This document shows positions 32,776 through 41,979 of a stretch of 64,000 bases of DNA, in pieces. The notes below the pieces were generated by a model that was given only the letters and a program-made list of their open reading frames with translations, did not search any database and was not told the origin of the DNA. This stretch comes from Oscillospiraceae bacterium (lineage in GTDB: Bacteria; Bacillota; Clostridia; UMGS1810). Position numbers and translations under genes: made by a program. Numbering within the stretch: the first letter of the stretch is position 1; every line of letters begins with the position of its first letter. Location: positions 28,498 to 92,497 of the forward strand of contig SVJM01000004.1 in NCBI GenBank assembly GCA_015068975.1. The letters run 5' to 3'.

Positions 32776-34695
32776 ATGTTAAATTCATTTAAAAAGTTTT
32801 TTTCATCATTGTATATAAAGATGATTATTCCGGCGGTAATTCTGTTTTTTATTACGTTTTTTACCGATGGCACATATAAGATGCTTATTGAGTATAACTG
32901 GGCTTCATTTCTGTTTATGATTGTTATGAATGTGGTGCCGGTGTATTTTTGCATATATTTCTTTTATCACATAAGCGCAAGGCTGTGGATTTCCACTGGG
33001 ATAACAGGCATAATTTACGGGATATTCCACACCATTAACTGCTATAAGATCATATACAGAGCAGAGCCTTTTAAGTTGTCTGATGTGCTTACAGCAAAGG
33101 AAGCTACAAATATTATTCAGAATTATAAGCTTGAGCCACAGGCTGAGATTATCACTATGTGGATACTGTTCTTTGTTGTTACAGCAGGGATTTTTGTACT
33201 GGAAAGATACGGGTTTTTTAAACCGCACCTGTTTGATTCAAAGGGCAAAAAAGCTACAACCTATATGATCAGAGCATTTGTAGCTCTGAGTCTGATGCTT
33301 TGTGCATACAATCTTTTGTATCAGAACACAGTTTTAATGAGTTCCATTACTGTTACAAATGAATACCTTGACTCGGTGAAAAAGCAAAAGAGAACAGGCT
33401 TTGTTGCTTATGTTCTTTCGGGTAAGATGGTGAATGATTTTAATGTACCTGAGGACTATAGTCAGGAAGAAACAGAAATGCTTGTAGATGAATATGAGAA
33501 AAAAGCTACAGAAGAAAACGATTATTTGCGCAAAAAGAACCTTACCTATCCTAATGTAATTGCAGTTATGAGTGAGTCGTTTTTTGATCCGCAGATAGGT
33601 AAAAATGTGGAGTTTTATCCGGACAAAAATCCACTTGTAAATTACAACAGGATCAAAAACTCTCCATATACCCGTTATGGCGAGATACTTGTGCCGGGAA
33701 TAGGCGGAGGAACATCCGATACAGAGTATGAATTCCTTACAGGGTCAAATGTATCTGTGCTTGATACAAGTATGCCACCTGTATTTAAGACATATCTTAA
33801 GGAAAAGACATTCTCCATTGTACATCACTTCAAAGACCTTGGATATGAAACTCATGGTATTCATCCCGGTCACAGGTGGTTTTATAACCGCGGCGAAGTG
33901 TATCAATGGCTTGGATTTGATGACTTTCTTTCTATGGAGAGTCTGCCCAAGGATGTGGATATGATCAACTTCTACGTAACAGACGATGTATCATTTGAGC
34001 TTATCAAAAAAAGCTACGATGAATATCTTTTGAAAGAAGAGAAGAACGGTTACTTCAATTTCACTGTTACAATACAAAATCACGGTCCATATATGGATTA
34101 TGAGACAGAAAGAGAGCCTGTGCTCAAAAGAGAGTGTATTGAGGATGAAAAGCTATATAACTCTATCAATAATTATATGATAGGCTTATCCGACTCTGAC
34201 AGAATGCTCAAAAATCTTGAGGAATATATCGACACCATAGAAGAGCCCACAGTGGTGTTATTCTTTGGGGATCATCTTCCTTATTTTGATGAAAAAAGGG
34301 AAGGACTTAAGCAACTTGGTGTAGATGTAGAAGAGGAGCTTGAAGACCTTGCAAGACGACATACAACACCATATATGATATTTGGAAATAAGGCATTTAA
34401 GAACTGGCAGTGGATAAACAGACTTACTCCTCTTACCGGAAACAGCGGAAGGATATCATCAAGCTTTCTTGCAGGAGAGCTGTTTGATTATGCCCATATA
34501 GAAAAGCCGGCTCTTTATGTGTTTATAGATGAATTAAAACAGAAGCTTCAGGCTGTAAGACATTCGGTATTTTATATATCCAATGGTAATATCACAAAGG
34601 AAGTTCCTGAGGATGCAGAAGATATGCTTATGAAATATCAGAGACTTATATGCTATTATAATACCGAGTGGTCTAAAAGTAATAATCCGGAGTGA
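32776..34695 (+). CDS. LtaS-family lipoteichoic acid synthase / sulfatase
   Basis: A 639-residue membrane enzyme: five transmembrane helices in about residues 10-190, then an extracellular alkaline-phosphatase-superfamily domain. LtaS-type motifs are NVIAVMSESFFDP (metal Glu), GIGGGTSDTEYEFLTG with the probable nucleophile T313, GIHPGHRWFYNR, and FFGDHLPYF. Such enzymes polymerise glycerol phosphate from phosphatidylglycerol onto a glycolipid anchor. Start ATG 32776 behind TTGGAGGA; upstream in-frame ATGs lie within the promoter. It is 4 bp before an AraC gene. A phosphoglycerol transferase for another envelope glycan is the alternative. Confidence 0.88.
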   Translation: MLNSFKKFFSSLYIKMIIPAVILFFITFFTDGTYKMLIEYNWASFLFMIVMNVVPVYFCIYFFYHISARLWISTGITGIIYGIFHTINCYKIIYRAEPFKLSDVLTAKEATNIIQNYKLEPQAEIITMWILFFVVTAGIFVLERYGFFKPHLFDSKGKKATTYMIRAFVALSLMLCAYNLLYQNTVLMSSITVTNEYLDSVKKQKRTGFVAYVLSGKMVNDFNVPEDYSQEETEMLVDEYEKKATEENDYLRKKNLTYPNVIAVMSESFFDPQIGKNVEFYPDKNPLVNYNRIKNSPYTRYGEILVPGIGGGTSDTEYEFLTGSNVSVLDTSMPPVFKTYLKEKTFSIVHHFKDLGYETHGIHPGHRWFYNRGEVYQWLGFDDFLSMESLPKDVDMINFYVTDDVSFELIKKSYDEYLLKEEKNGYFNFTVTIQNHGPYMDYETEREPVLKRECIEDEKLYNSINNYMIGLSDSDRMLKNLEEYIDTIEEPTVVLFFGDHLPYFDEKREGLKQLGVDVEEELEDLARRHTTPYMIFGNKAFKNWQWINRLTPLTGNSGRISSSFLAGELFDYAHIEKPALYVFIDELKQKLQAVRHSVFYISNGNITKEVPEDAEDMLMKYQRLICYYNTEWSKSNNPE

Positions 34696-34699
34696 GGTT

Positions 34700-35509
34700 A
34701 TGAACAAGGTACAGGATGCACTGGCAAATGAAAAATTAAATATTTCAGGCATAATATTTGCAGATAAAATTCCTGTGATAAAGACCTTCAGTCCGCCACA
34801 GTCAAGTGGCAGATACAAGAGCGGCTTTGTCTTTATGCTTAAGGGTAAATGCAGATACGAATTTGAAAGTGACAGCTTTGATATCAGTGTGGGAGATATA
34901 GTATATGTTCCTGAAGGATCCAACTACTGTTGCACCCATCTAACAGAGCCAAAAGAGACCAGATACTATGTGTTGGATTTCGATCTTACGGATTATGAAG
35001 GGAAGATTATGAATTTATCATCCTGTCCTGTAAGGTTTGATGGCTGTGACAAAGGAAAACTTAAATTTCTTTTTGAAAAGGTGCTTGAGGTATATAATGT
35101 GTATGAGTTTTCAAACCACCTGATACTTAAGTCGGTTCTTATGGAGATACTTTATGTGGTGTCAAAGGCAGAGAATGTATTGGGTATAAGCAATCCTCGT
35201 TATGATGACATAAAGAGAGCACTCAACTACGTGGAAACCCACTATAAGGATAATGTTTCATCTGAGGAACTGGCAAAAATGTATAATATGAGCCATTCTC
35301 ATTTCAGACGGCTGTTTGTGAAGGCGGCAGGATATCCTCCCACCTTGTACAGAAACAGAATCAGAGTACATAAAGCCTATGAGATGCTCATAAACAGCGA
35401 GCTGTCCATATCACAGATAAGTGAAGCAGTGGGCTTTTGTGATGTGTACTATTTCAGTACAATGTTCAAAAAAATCATAGGTGTATCTCCATCTATGCTG
35501 AGAAAATAA
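34700..35509 (+). CDS. AraC-family transcriptional regulator
   Basis: A 269-residue regulator with an N-terminal cupin (about 35-100: GRYKSGFVFMLKGKCRYEF, then GDIVYVPEGSNY) and a C-terminal AraC DNA-binding region (about 168-269, with SSEELAKMYNMSHSHFRRLF and ISQISEAVGFCDVYYFSTMFKK). Same architecture as the regulator at 125 but clearly a different paralogue. Starts 4 bp after the LtaS-like gene behind GAGTGAGG and is followed by a CDF transporter 16 bp later, so it may sit in an envelope/metal operon. Ligand unknown. Confidence 0.9.
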   Translation: MNKVQDALANEKLNISGIIFADKIPVIKTFSPPQSSGRYKSGFVFMLKGKCRYEFESDSFDISVGDIVYVPEGSNYCCTHLTEPKETRYYVLDFDLTDYEGKIMNLSSCPVRFDGCDKGKLKFLFEKVLEVYNVYEFSNHLILKSVLMEILYVVSKAENVLGISNPRYDDIKRALNYVETHYKDNVSSEELAKMYNMSHSHFRRLFVKAAGYPPTLYRNRIRVHKAYEMLINSELSISQISEAVGFCDVYYFSTMFKKIIGVSPSMLRK

Positions 35510-35525
35510 ATTTGGAGTGAATTTA

Positions 35526-36692
35526 TTGACAGAATTTATATATAAATTGTTTATAAAGGATAAGGACAATATATCACTTGCAGCTGTACGTGCACGTTAC
35601 GGTGTGGTATCGGGCGTTGTTGGTATAGTGTCAAATCTTATATTGTTTTTTATAAAGATAATATCAGGTATACTGTCTTCATCCATAAGTATTATGGCAG
35701 ATGGTATAAACAATCTTTCAGATGCATTATCATCAGTTATTACCATTGTGGGATTCAAGCTTTCGGGCAAGAAGCCTGATGAGGAGCATCCCTTCGGTCA
35801 CGGAAGGGCAGAGTATGTGAGTGCACTGTTTGTATCTGTGATTATTGGTGTGATGGGATATGAGCTTTTTAAGTCATCTGCCATAAAGATATTTTCGCCT
35901 GAGGATATAAAGTATGGTATGTTTACTATGATAAGCCTTGTTGTGGCGGTGTTTATTAAGCTGTGGCTATATTTCTTTTTGAAACATACCGGCAAAAAGA
36001 TATCTTCCCAGACAATACTTGCTTCATCAAAGGATGCATTGTCTGACTGTGTTTCTACATTGGCGGTTCTACTGGGAATAGGTGTGTTCAAGGTCTTTGG
36101 TATCAACATTGACGGATATGTGGGAGTAGGAGTATCGGGATTCATCCTTTATACAGGATACATTACACTTAAAGAATCTCTTTCGCCACTTCTGGGTATT
36201 GCACCTACAAAGGAAATGGTGACAGAGATCAGAGAGATAGTCCTTAATTCTCCGGGGATTGTAGGAATGCATGATCTGGTGATTCATAATTACGGACCAT
36301 CAAGGTTTATGCTGAGCCTTCATGCAGAGGTGAGAGCAGACAGGGATGTTCTTAATCTTCACGAGGAGATAGATACACTCGAAAGAAGATTAAATGATAC
36401 ACTTGGATGTGAGTCAGTGATTCATATGGATCCGGTAGAAACAGAAAATGAAGAGGTAAATCATTTAAGATTGGTTGTAACAGATATAATTGAGGAGATA
36501 GATTCCACACTTTCTGTACACGATTTAAGAATCACAAAGCGAAAAGGATATGTAAATCTTATTTTCGATGTGCTTGTTCCATATGAATTCAAGATGAGTA
36601 CAGAAGAGCTTGACAAGATAATTAAATCAAAAGTAAAAGAATATAACAGTGAATACAGAGTTGTGGCAGAATATGATAATTCATATGTATAA
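35526..36692 (+). CDS. cation diffusion facilitator transporter
   Basis: A 388-residue CDF-family metal/proton antiporter. Six hydrophobic segments in about residues 30-230 with metal-site motifs MADGINNLSDALSS (Asp cluster) and EEHPFGHGRAEY (His cluster), then a cytoplasmic ferredoxin-like C-terminal domain. The usual C-terminal domain (about 85 residues) is followed by about 80 further residues resembling a second copy. Start: GGAG at 35514 precedes TTG 35526 by 8 nt; an in-frame GTG at 35517 overlaps the ribosome site. Substrate Zn2+, Mn2+ or Fe2+ cannot be told. Confidence 0.88.
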   Translation: MTEFIYKLFIKDKDNISLAAVRARYGVVSGVVGIVSNLILFFIKIISGILSSSISIMADGINNLSDALSSVITIVGFKLSGKKPDEEHPFGHGRAEYVSALFVSVIIGVMGYELFKSSAIKIFSPEDIKYGMFTMISLVVAVFIKLWLYFFLKHTGKKISSQTILASSKDALSDCVSTLAVLLGIGVFKVFGINIDGYVGVGVSGFILYTGYITLKESLSPLLGIAPTKEMVTEIREIVLNSPGIVGMHDLVIHNYGPSRFMLSLHAEVRADRDVLNLHEEIDTLERRLNDTLGCESVIHMDPVETENEEVNHLRLVVTDIIEEIDSTLSVHDLRITKRKGYVNLIFDVLVPYEFKMSTEELDKIIKSKVKEYNSEYRVVAEYDNSYV

Positions 36693-36708
36693 AAAGGAGG
36701 AGAGATTT

Positions 36709-37143
36709 ATGAAAAGAATGAGTGGGTATTTAGTTATACTTATTTCTGTGTGTCTTTTGTCAGGATGTATGGGGTATGTGAATATTGACAAAAACACAGA
36801 TAATAATCCTGATAATCCAAAGGAAGAAATTACTGCTCAGAAGGATTCAAAAGAAGATACAAATAAAGAACAGGCTGATAAGCCTATTAATCCTGTGCTT
36901 ATACAGAAAATGGGTGTTGACCAAGCAAAAGCAAAAGCAGAGAAAACCTACGGTGGCAAAGATGTGATGATAAAGCTTAACGGCGAATATGAAACAGATG
37001 GTATGCTTTATTATGTTTTTGATTTCGGTACAGACATTGATGGAATGTTTTACAAAGACTTCTCTGTAGTGGTAGATGCACAAAGCGGAGAAATGTTTGA
37101 GGGAACATATGATAAAAAAGCTAATAAAATAGTTCGTTATTAA
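36709..37143 (+). CDS. PepSY-like lipoprotein
   Basis: A 144-residue exported lipoprotein: signal peptide with lipobox LLSGC (Cys about residue 20), a Lys/Asp/Glu/Asn-rich linker (about 25-60), and a C-terminal beta domain (about 70-144) with the AKAKAEKTYGGKD...YYVFDFGTD...VVVDAQSGEM pattern of PepSY domains, which may inhibit proteases or bind peptides. Start ATG 36709 behind AAAGGAGGAG. The start overlaps no neighbour but it follows the CDF gene by 16 bp and is probably cotranscribed. Confidence 0.75.
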   Translation: MKRMSGYLVILISVCLLSGCMGYVNIDKNTDNNPDNPKEEITAQKDSKEDTNKEQADKPINPVLIQKMGVDQAKAKAEKTYGGKDVMIKLNGEYETDGMLYYVFDFGTDIDGMFYKDFSVVVDAQSGEMFEGTYDKKANKIVRY

Positions 37144-37187
37144 GATAAAAAGTATAAAAACAACTGAAATTTATAAAAGTATTTGTA

Positions 37188-37215
37188 TTGACAAAAATAT
37201 AAAATATAGTATATA
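37188..37215 (+). promoter_or_regulatory. promoter of the sugar isomerase gene
   Basis: Perfect TTGACA at 37188-37193 and TATATA at 37210-37215 with a 16-bp spacer. Confidence 0.6.
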
Positions 37216-37262
37216 TTTGTGGTATAAGCAAAGATATAATTTCAAACTAAGGAGAGATAATA

Positions 37263-37808
37263 ATGCTTACAAAAGAACAGTATGAAGTTTTGAGCAAAAA
37301 AGCAATTGAATACCTTGATAAGGCACACATTGCAATCACAGATGAAGAAAAGGCAAATATCGAAGTAGCAGAATACGAGCTTGGCTGCCCTGAAAAAATC
37401 GGCCTTGAGCTTGTAGTATATGTAAATACAGAAAGATGCTGTGCAAAAGAACTTGTACTTTTACCACATCAGACTTGCCCTGAACACAGACATCCTGAAA
37501 TAAACGGATGCACAGGTAAGGAAGAAACATTCAGATGCCGTTATGGTAAGGTATATCTTTATGTACCGGGCGAGCCTGCAGAAAAAATCCAGGCGAAGAT
37601 CCCTGAAGGCTTTGAAGACTGCTTCACTTGTATGCACGAAATCGTTCTTAATCCGGGAGAACAGTACACCATTATGCCTGACACATTCCACTGGTTCCAG
37701 GCAGGAGAAGAAGGTGCAGTAGTATCTGAATTCTCCACCAAGAGTCAGGATGAATACGATATCTATACAGACAAGAGAATCGATCCTGCAGGCAAGAGAC
37801 ACGTTTGA
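37263..37808 (+). CDS. D-lyxose/D-mannose ketol-isomerase
   Basis: A 181-residue cupin-fold sugar isomerase that interconverts aldoses and ketoses (D-lyxose/D-xylulose, D-mannose/D-fructose). The four metal ligands are visible as H75 and H77 in PEHRHPE, E88 in KEETF and H143 in TFHWF. Length is typical. Start ATG behind AAGGAGAG. Monocistronic between its own promoter and a strong terminator. The exact sugar is not certain, but a pentose role would fit the xylan-active enzymes in the window. Confidence 0.88.
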   Translation: MLTKEQYEVLSKKAIEYLDKAHIAITDEEKANIEVAEYELGCPEKIGLELVVYVNTERCCAKELVLLPHQTCPEHRHPEINGCTGKEETFRCRYGKVYLYVPGEPAEKIQAKIPEGFEDCFTCMHEIVLNPGEQYTIMPDTFHWFQAGEEGAVVSEFSTKSQDEYDIYTDKRIDPAGKRHV

Positions 37809-37823
37809 TAAATGAAATTTAAG

Positions 37824-37851
37824 AGAACCCTGAAATCAGGGTTCTTTTTTT
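37824..37851 (+). terminator. terminator after the isomerase gene
   Basis: AGAACCCTGA pairs with TCAGGGTTCT across a 2-nt gap, followed by T8. Confidence 0.92.
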
Positions 37852-37882
37852 GTATTCTAATAATATTTTTTTGTATATTTGA

Positions 37883-37911
37883 TTGACAAGGTGTATTAAT
37901 TATGATATTAT
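37883..37911 (+). promoter_or_regulatory. promoter of carB
   Basis: TTGACA at 37883-37888 and TATTAT at 37906-37911, 17-bp spacer, start near 37918. Confidence 0.75.
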
Positions 37912-37928
37912 TATTAAAAATAATCTTT

Positions 37929-38022
37929 AAGGGCGATACAGAGAGATCGGCAAGGTTTATATTGTAATATAACGGCTTTTGGATGTATACTGCATCTGTG
38001 CCGTATTTTTGAGTATGCCCTT
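37929..38022 (+). promoter_or_regulatory. carB leader with PyrR-like element
   Basis: The leader contains CAGAGAGATCGGCAAGG (37939-37955), close to the PyrR-binding-loop consensus of pyr attenuators. A small TATATT/AATATA hairpin follows, then a terminator. AAGGGC-g-ATAC (37929-37939) is complementary to GTATGCCCTT (38013-38022), able to close the whole domain after readthrough. UMP-dependent PyrR control of carbamoyl phosphate synthesis is the inferred role. Confidence 0.6.
37972..38010 (+). terminator. attenuator terminator in the carB leader
   Basis: ACGGC...GATG pairs with CATC...GCCGT, followed by ATTTTT, 40 bp before the carB start codon. Confidence 0.72.
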
Positions 38023-38051
38023 TGGAAATAATTTCAGGAGGGTATTTTTTT

Positions 38052-41000
38052 ATGGCAAAAAGAACTGATATAAAAAAGATTTTGATTATAGGTTCAGGTC
38101 CTATCGTTATCGGTCAGGCCGCTGAATTTGACTATGCAGGCACTCAGGCTTGTCTTGCACTTAAGGAAGAAGGCTATGAGGTAGTTCTTTGTAACTCCAA
38201 CCCTGCTACTATTATGACAGATACAACTATTGCAGACAAAGTATATATGGAGCCACTGACACTTGAGTATGTGGCAAAGATTTTGCGGCATGAGAGACCT
38301 GATGCGATTGTTCCGGGTATCGGAGGACAGACAGGTCTTAATCTTGCAATGCAACTTGAAAAGAAAGGCATACTCAAAGAATGTGGAGTAGAACTTCTTG
38401 GTACAAGCAGTGAAAGTATCGAAAGAGCCGAAGACAGAGAAATGTTTAAAGAGCTTTGCCAGTCTATCGGCGAACCAACCATTCCTTCTGAAATAACATA
38501 CAGTCTTGAAGAAGCAAAGGAAGCCGCTAAAAGAATAGGCTATCCTGTAGTGCTTCGTCCTGCATTTACACTTGGCGGTACAGGTGGTGGCTTTGCCAAT
38601 AATGAAGAAGAGCTTATCGAAGTAGGTACAAACGCCTTCAAGCTTTCTCCTGTACATCAGGTACTTATCGAAAAGAGTGTAAGAGGATACAAAGAAATCG
38701 AATTTGAAGTAATGCGTGACTCAAATGACCACGCAATCACCATCTGTGGTATGGAAAATATCGACCCTGTTGGTGTACATACAGGTGACTCACTTGTTGT
38801 TGCGCCTATTCTTACACTTAATGACAAAGATCTTAAGATGTTAAACGACAGCGCAATCAAGCTTATCAAAGAGCTTAAGATAGAAGGTGGATGTAATGTT
38901 CAGTTTGCACTTAATCCACATTCAAGTGAATATTATCTTATAGAGGTTAACCCACGTGTATCCCGTTCTTCTGCACTTGCATCAAAGGCGTCGGGATATC
39001 CTATTGCAAGAGTAACTGCAAAGATTGCTGTAGGTATGGCGCTTGAGGATATCGCAATTGCTAATACTACTGCAGCATTTGAACCACGTCTTGATTATGT
39101 GGTAGCAAAGCTGCCAAGATTCCCATTTGACAAATTTACATCTGCACCAAATACCCTTGGTACACAAATGAAGGCTACAGGTGAGGTAATGGGTATCGGT
39201 TCCACACTGGAAGAATGTTTGTTGAAGTCAGTTCGTTCACTTGAGATAGGAGCATGTCACTTCCATCTTCCAAAATTTGATAATAAATCAAAAGAAGAAC
39301 TTGTGGAATACATCAGAGAATTCAAGGATGACACAGTATTTGCAGTATGTGAGCTTATTAGACAAGGAATGAGTATAGATGAGCTTCACGATATTACAAA
39401 AATCACTCCTTACTTCCTTGAATGTTTCAAGAGAATTGTTGATTTCGAAAATGTAATAAAAGATAACAAAAATGATAAAGAAGTGCTCAAAAAAGCAAAA
39501 GTAATGGGCTTTGGTGACAAGTTTATTTCTCAGCTTTGGGGAATAAGTGAACTGGAAGTATTCAATATGAGAAAAGAAATGAATCTTTTCCCTAACTTCA
39601 AAATGGTTGATACCTGTCACACAAATGCTTATATCCCATATTTCTATTCATCATATCAGGGAGAAAATGTATCAAGACTTTCTGATAAGAAAAAGCTTAT
39701 TGTTCTTGGTGCAGGTCCTATCCGTATCGGACAGGGTGTAGAGTTTGACTATTCAACAGTTCATGCTGTGTCAACTATCAAAAAGTCAGGCTATGAAGCA
39801 ATTATCATAAATAACAACCCTGAAACAGTTTCTACAGATTATACAACAGCGGATAAGCTTTATTTCGAGCCTCTTACAACAGAAGATGTAATGAATATTA
39901 TAGAGTTTGAAAAGCCAGATGGTGTTATAGCATCTCTTGGCGGTCAGACTGCTATCAACCTTGCTCAGCCACTTTATGACAGAAATGTAAAGCTTGTAGG
40001 TACAGACTGTCAGGCAATTGAAAGAGCAGAAAACAGAGATAGTTTCGAAAAAATCCTTGAAGAATTAAATATCCCTCAGCCAAAGGGAAAAGCCGTTACA
40101 AAGATTGAAGACGGTGTAAATGCTGCAAGAGAAATCGGATATCCTGTACTTGTTCGCCCAAGCTTTGTTCTCGGTGGACGTGCTATGCAGATAGTAGGAA
40201 ATGAAGAACAGCTTCGCCACTACTTAAAGACTGCTGTTGAAATCGATGAAGATAAGCCTGTATTGGTTGATAAGTATATTCAGGGTAAAGAAGTGGAAGT
40301 AGATGCAATCTGCGACGGTATAGATGTATTTGTACCCGGTATTATGGAGCTTGTAGAGAGAACAGGTGTTCACTCAGGTGACTCCATCAGTGTGTATCCA
40401 TCATTCAGTATCTCTGATAAGGTAAAAGGTACAATCCTTGGCTATGCAAAGAAGCTTGGCCTTGGTATCGGTATAATCGGACTTTATAATATCCAGTTTA
40501 TTGTTGATGAAAATGAAGATGTATATATCATCGAAGTTAACCCACGTTCTTCAAGAACAGTTCCTTTCCTTTCAAAGGCAACAGGATACTCACTGGCTGA
40601 TATAGCAACAGAAGTAATTATGGGTAAATCTCTCAAAGAGCAGGGAATATTCGGCATATATCCTGAAGAAAAGAAGAGATACTATGTAAAGGTTCCTGTA
40701 TTCTCATCAAATAAGATTAAAGGTCTTGATGCTTATCTCTCACCTGAAATGAAGTCAACAGGTGAAGCAATCGGATATGATGACAAGTTCAATCGGGCTA
40801 TGTATAAGGCTCTTCAGGCAGGCGGAATGCACCTTCAGAATTATGGTACAGTATTTGCTACCATTGCTGATAAGGACAAAGAAGAAGCGCTTCCACTTAT
40901 CAGAAGATTTTATGAATTGGGCTTTAACATCGAGGCTACATCAGGTACAGCCAAGTTCTTGAGAGAGCATGGCATCCGTACACATGTATATGCTAAGATT

Positions 41001-41225
41001 GACGAAGGCAGTGAAGAAATCCTTGATGCATTAAGACAGGGACATATCGCTTATGTTATCAATACAAAGGATGTGGGATCCACAAGTCAGCTAAGCGACG
41101 GATATCAGATAAGAAGAGTTGCTACAGAAAACAACATCACAATCTTTACAGCACTTGATACTGTAAATGTTCTTCTTGATGTACTTGAAGAAACAACACT
41201 TACTATTTCTACAATAGATTCATAA
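38052..41225 (+). CDS. carB: carbamoyl phosphate synthase large subunit
   Basis: A 1057-residue enzyme forming carbamoyl phosphate for pyrimidines and arginine. Two homologous halves each carry a pre-ATP-grasp (ILIIGSGPIVIGQAAEFDYAG and LIVLGAGPIRIGQGVEFDYS) and an ATP-grasp domain; the C-terminal about 120 residues are the MGS-like allosteric domain. Start ATG 38052 behind AGGAGGG, not the upstream in-frame ATG inside the leader. The small subunit carA is not adjacent, so the glutaminase partner must be encoded elsewhere. Length is typical. Control by the PyrR-like leader is inferred. Confidence 0.95.
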   Translation: MAKRTDIKKILIIGSGPIVIGQAAEFDYAGTQACLALKEEGYEVVLCNSNPATIMTDTTIADKVYMEPLTLEYVAKILRHERPDAIVPGIGGQTGLNLAMQLEKKGILKECGVELLGTSSESIERAEDREMFKELCQSIGEPTIPSEITYSLEEAKEAAKRIGYPVVLRPAFTLGGTGGGFANNEEELIEVGTNAFKLSPVHQVLIEKSVRGYKEIEFEVMRDSNDHAITICGMENIDPVGVHTGDSLVVAPILTLNDKDLKMLNDSAIKLIKELKIEGGCNVQFALNPHSSEYYLIEVNPRVSRSSALASKASGYPIARVTAKIAVGMALEDIAIANTTAAFEPRLDYVVAKLPRFPFDKFTSAPNTLGTQMKATGEVMGIGSTLEECLLKSVRSLEIGACHFHLPKFDNKSKEELVEYIREFKDDTVFAVCELIRQGMSIDELHDITKITPYFLECFKRIVDFENVIKDNKNDKEVLKKAKVMGFGDKFISQLWGISELEVFNMRKEMNLFPNFKMVDTCHTNAYIPYFYSSYQGENVSRLSDKKKLIVLGAGPIRIGQGVEFDYSTVHAVSTIKKSGYEAIIINNNPETVSTDYTTADKLYFEPLTTEDVMNIIEFEKPDGVIASLGGQTAINLAQPLYDRNVKLVGTDCQAIERAENRDSFEKILEELNIPQPKGKAVTKIEDGVNAAREIGYPVLVRPSFVLGGRAMQIVGNEEQLRHYLKTAVEIDEDKPVLVDKYIQGKEVEVDAICDGIDVFVPGIMELVERTGVHSGDSISVYPSFSISDKVKGTILGYAKKLGLGIGIIGLYNIQFIVDENEDVYIIEVNPRSSRTVPFLSKATGYSLADIATEVIMGKSLKEQGIFGIYPEEKKRYYVKVPVFSSNKIKGLDAYLSPEMKSTGEAIGYDDKFNRAMYKALQAGGMHLQNYGTVFATIADKDKEEALPLIRRFYELGFNIEATSGTAKFLREHGIRTHVYAKIDEGSEEILDALRQGHIAYVINTKDVGSTSQLSDGYQIRRVATENNITIFTALDTVNVLLDVLEETTLTISTIDS

Positions 41226-41246
41226 TTTTATATAATGGCACAAAAA

Positions 41247-41271
41247 AGGACTATATTTTAGTCCTTTTTTT
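41247..41271 (+). terminator. terminator after carB
   Basis: AAGGACTA pairs with TAGTCCTT and is followed by T-run. Confidence 0.9.
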
Positions 41272-41370
41272 GTTTTGTATATGAGATGTTTGCGGTCAGG
41301 GACATTTCGGGATGTACGAGGGATAGGAAAAATGGTTCTGATTGGACAAACAAAGCCAAAGCTGTATAAC

Positions 41371-41566
41371 AGAGTACACAACAATAGTGTATTATACGTT
41401 TTTAAATATGAATTTTGTATCATTCTGCAAAAAAATCCTCAGGCATACAGTGAGTATTGTCTGAGAATTTTTGTTTGTCTGATAACAAAATTCATTATTT
41501 AAAAATAGAGAGTCACAAATGGAAGGAAACAGGCTGTAGCGTATAAACACTATCATTGTGTACTCT
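41371..41566 (+). mobile_element. MITE-like palindromic element, copy 1
   Basis: Terminal inverted repeats AGAGTACACAA (41371-41381) and TTGTGTACTCT (41556-41566) extend inward (ATAGTGT, TATACG, TTTTTAAATA, GAATTTTGT, ATCA with small interruptions), and the centre is a further hairpin (TCCTCAGGCATAC/GTATTGTCTGAG). About 196 bp, non-coding. Unit 3 of the array lacks exactly this segment. Confidence 0.75.
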
Positions 41567-41783
41567 ATACTGCGCAGGCGAATGTTTGTTCAAAGCAAAA
41601 GTGTATAAAAAACAAAGAAATCCAACCAAACAGGGAGGATTTCAACCTAAGAAAAAGAAAATCAAAATTTTAGTGCAGATAAGTATAGTATTACCTGCAC
41701 TTTTGCGGTCAGGGACATTTCGGGATGTACGAGGGATAGGAAAAATGGTTCTGATTGGACAAACAAAGCCAAAGCTGTATAAC

Positions 41784-41979
41784 AGAGTACACAACAATAG
41801 TGTATTATACGTTTTTAAATATGAATTTTGTATCATTCTGCAAAAAAATCCTCAGGCATACAGTGAGTATTGTCTGAGAATTTTTGTTTGTCTGATAACA
41901 AAATTCATTATTTAAAAATAGAGAGTCACAAATGGAAGGAAACAGGCTGTAGCGTATAAACACCATCATTGTGTACTCT
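41784..41979 (+). mobile_element. MITE-like palindromic element, copy 2
   Basis: Second, almost identical copy of the element at 41371, offset by 413 bp because it was amplified together with the tandem unit. One substitution near the right end (CACCATC for CACTATC). Confidence 0.75.

Noticed and set aside
41556..41915. Open frame of 119 codons inside the tandem array
   Set aside because: It repeats with the array, has no clear ribosome site, uses basic low-complexity residues and crosses the palindromic element; best explained as a by-product of repeat sequence.
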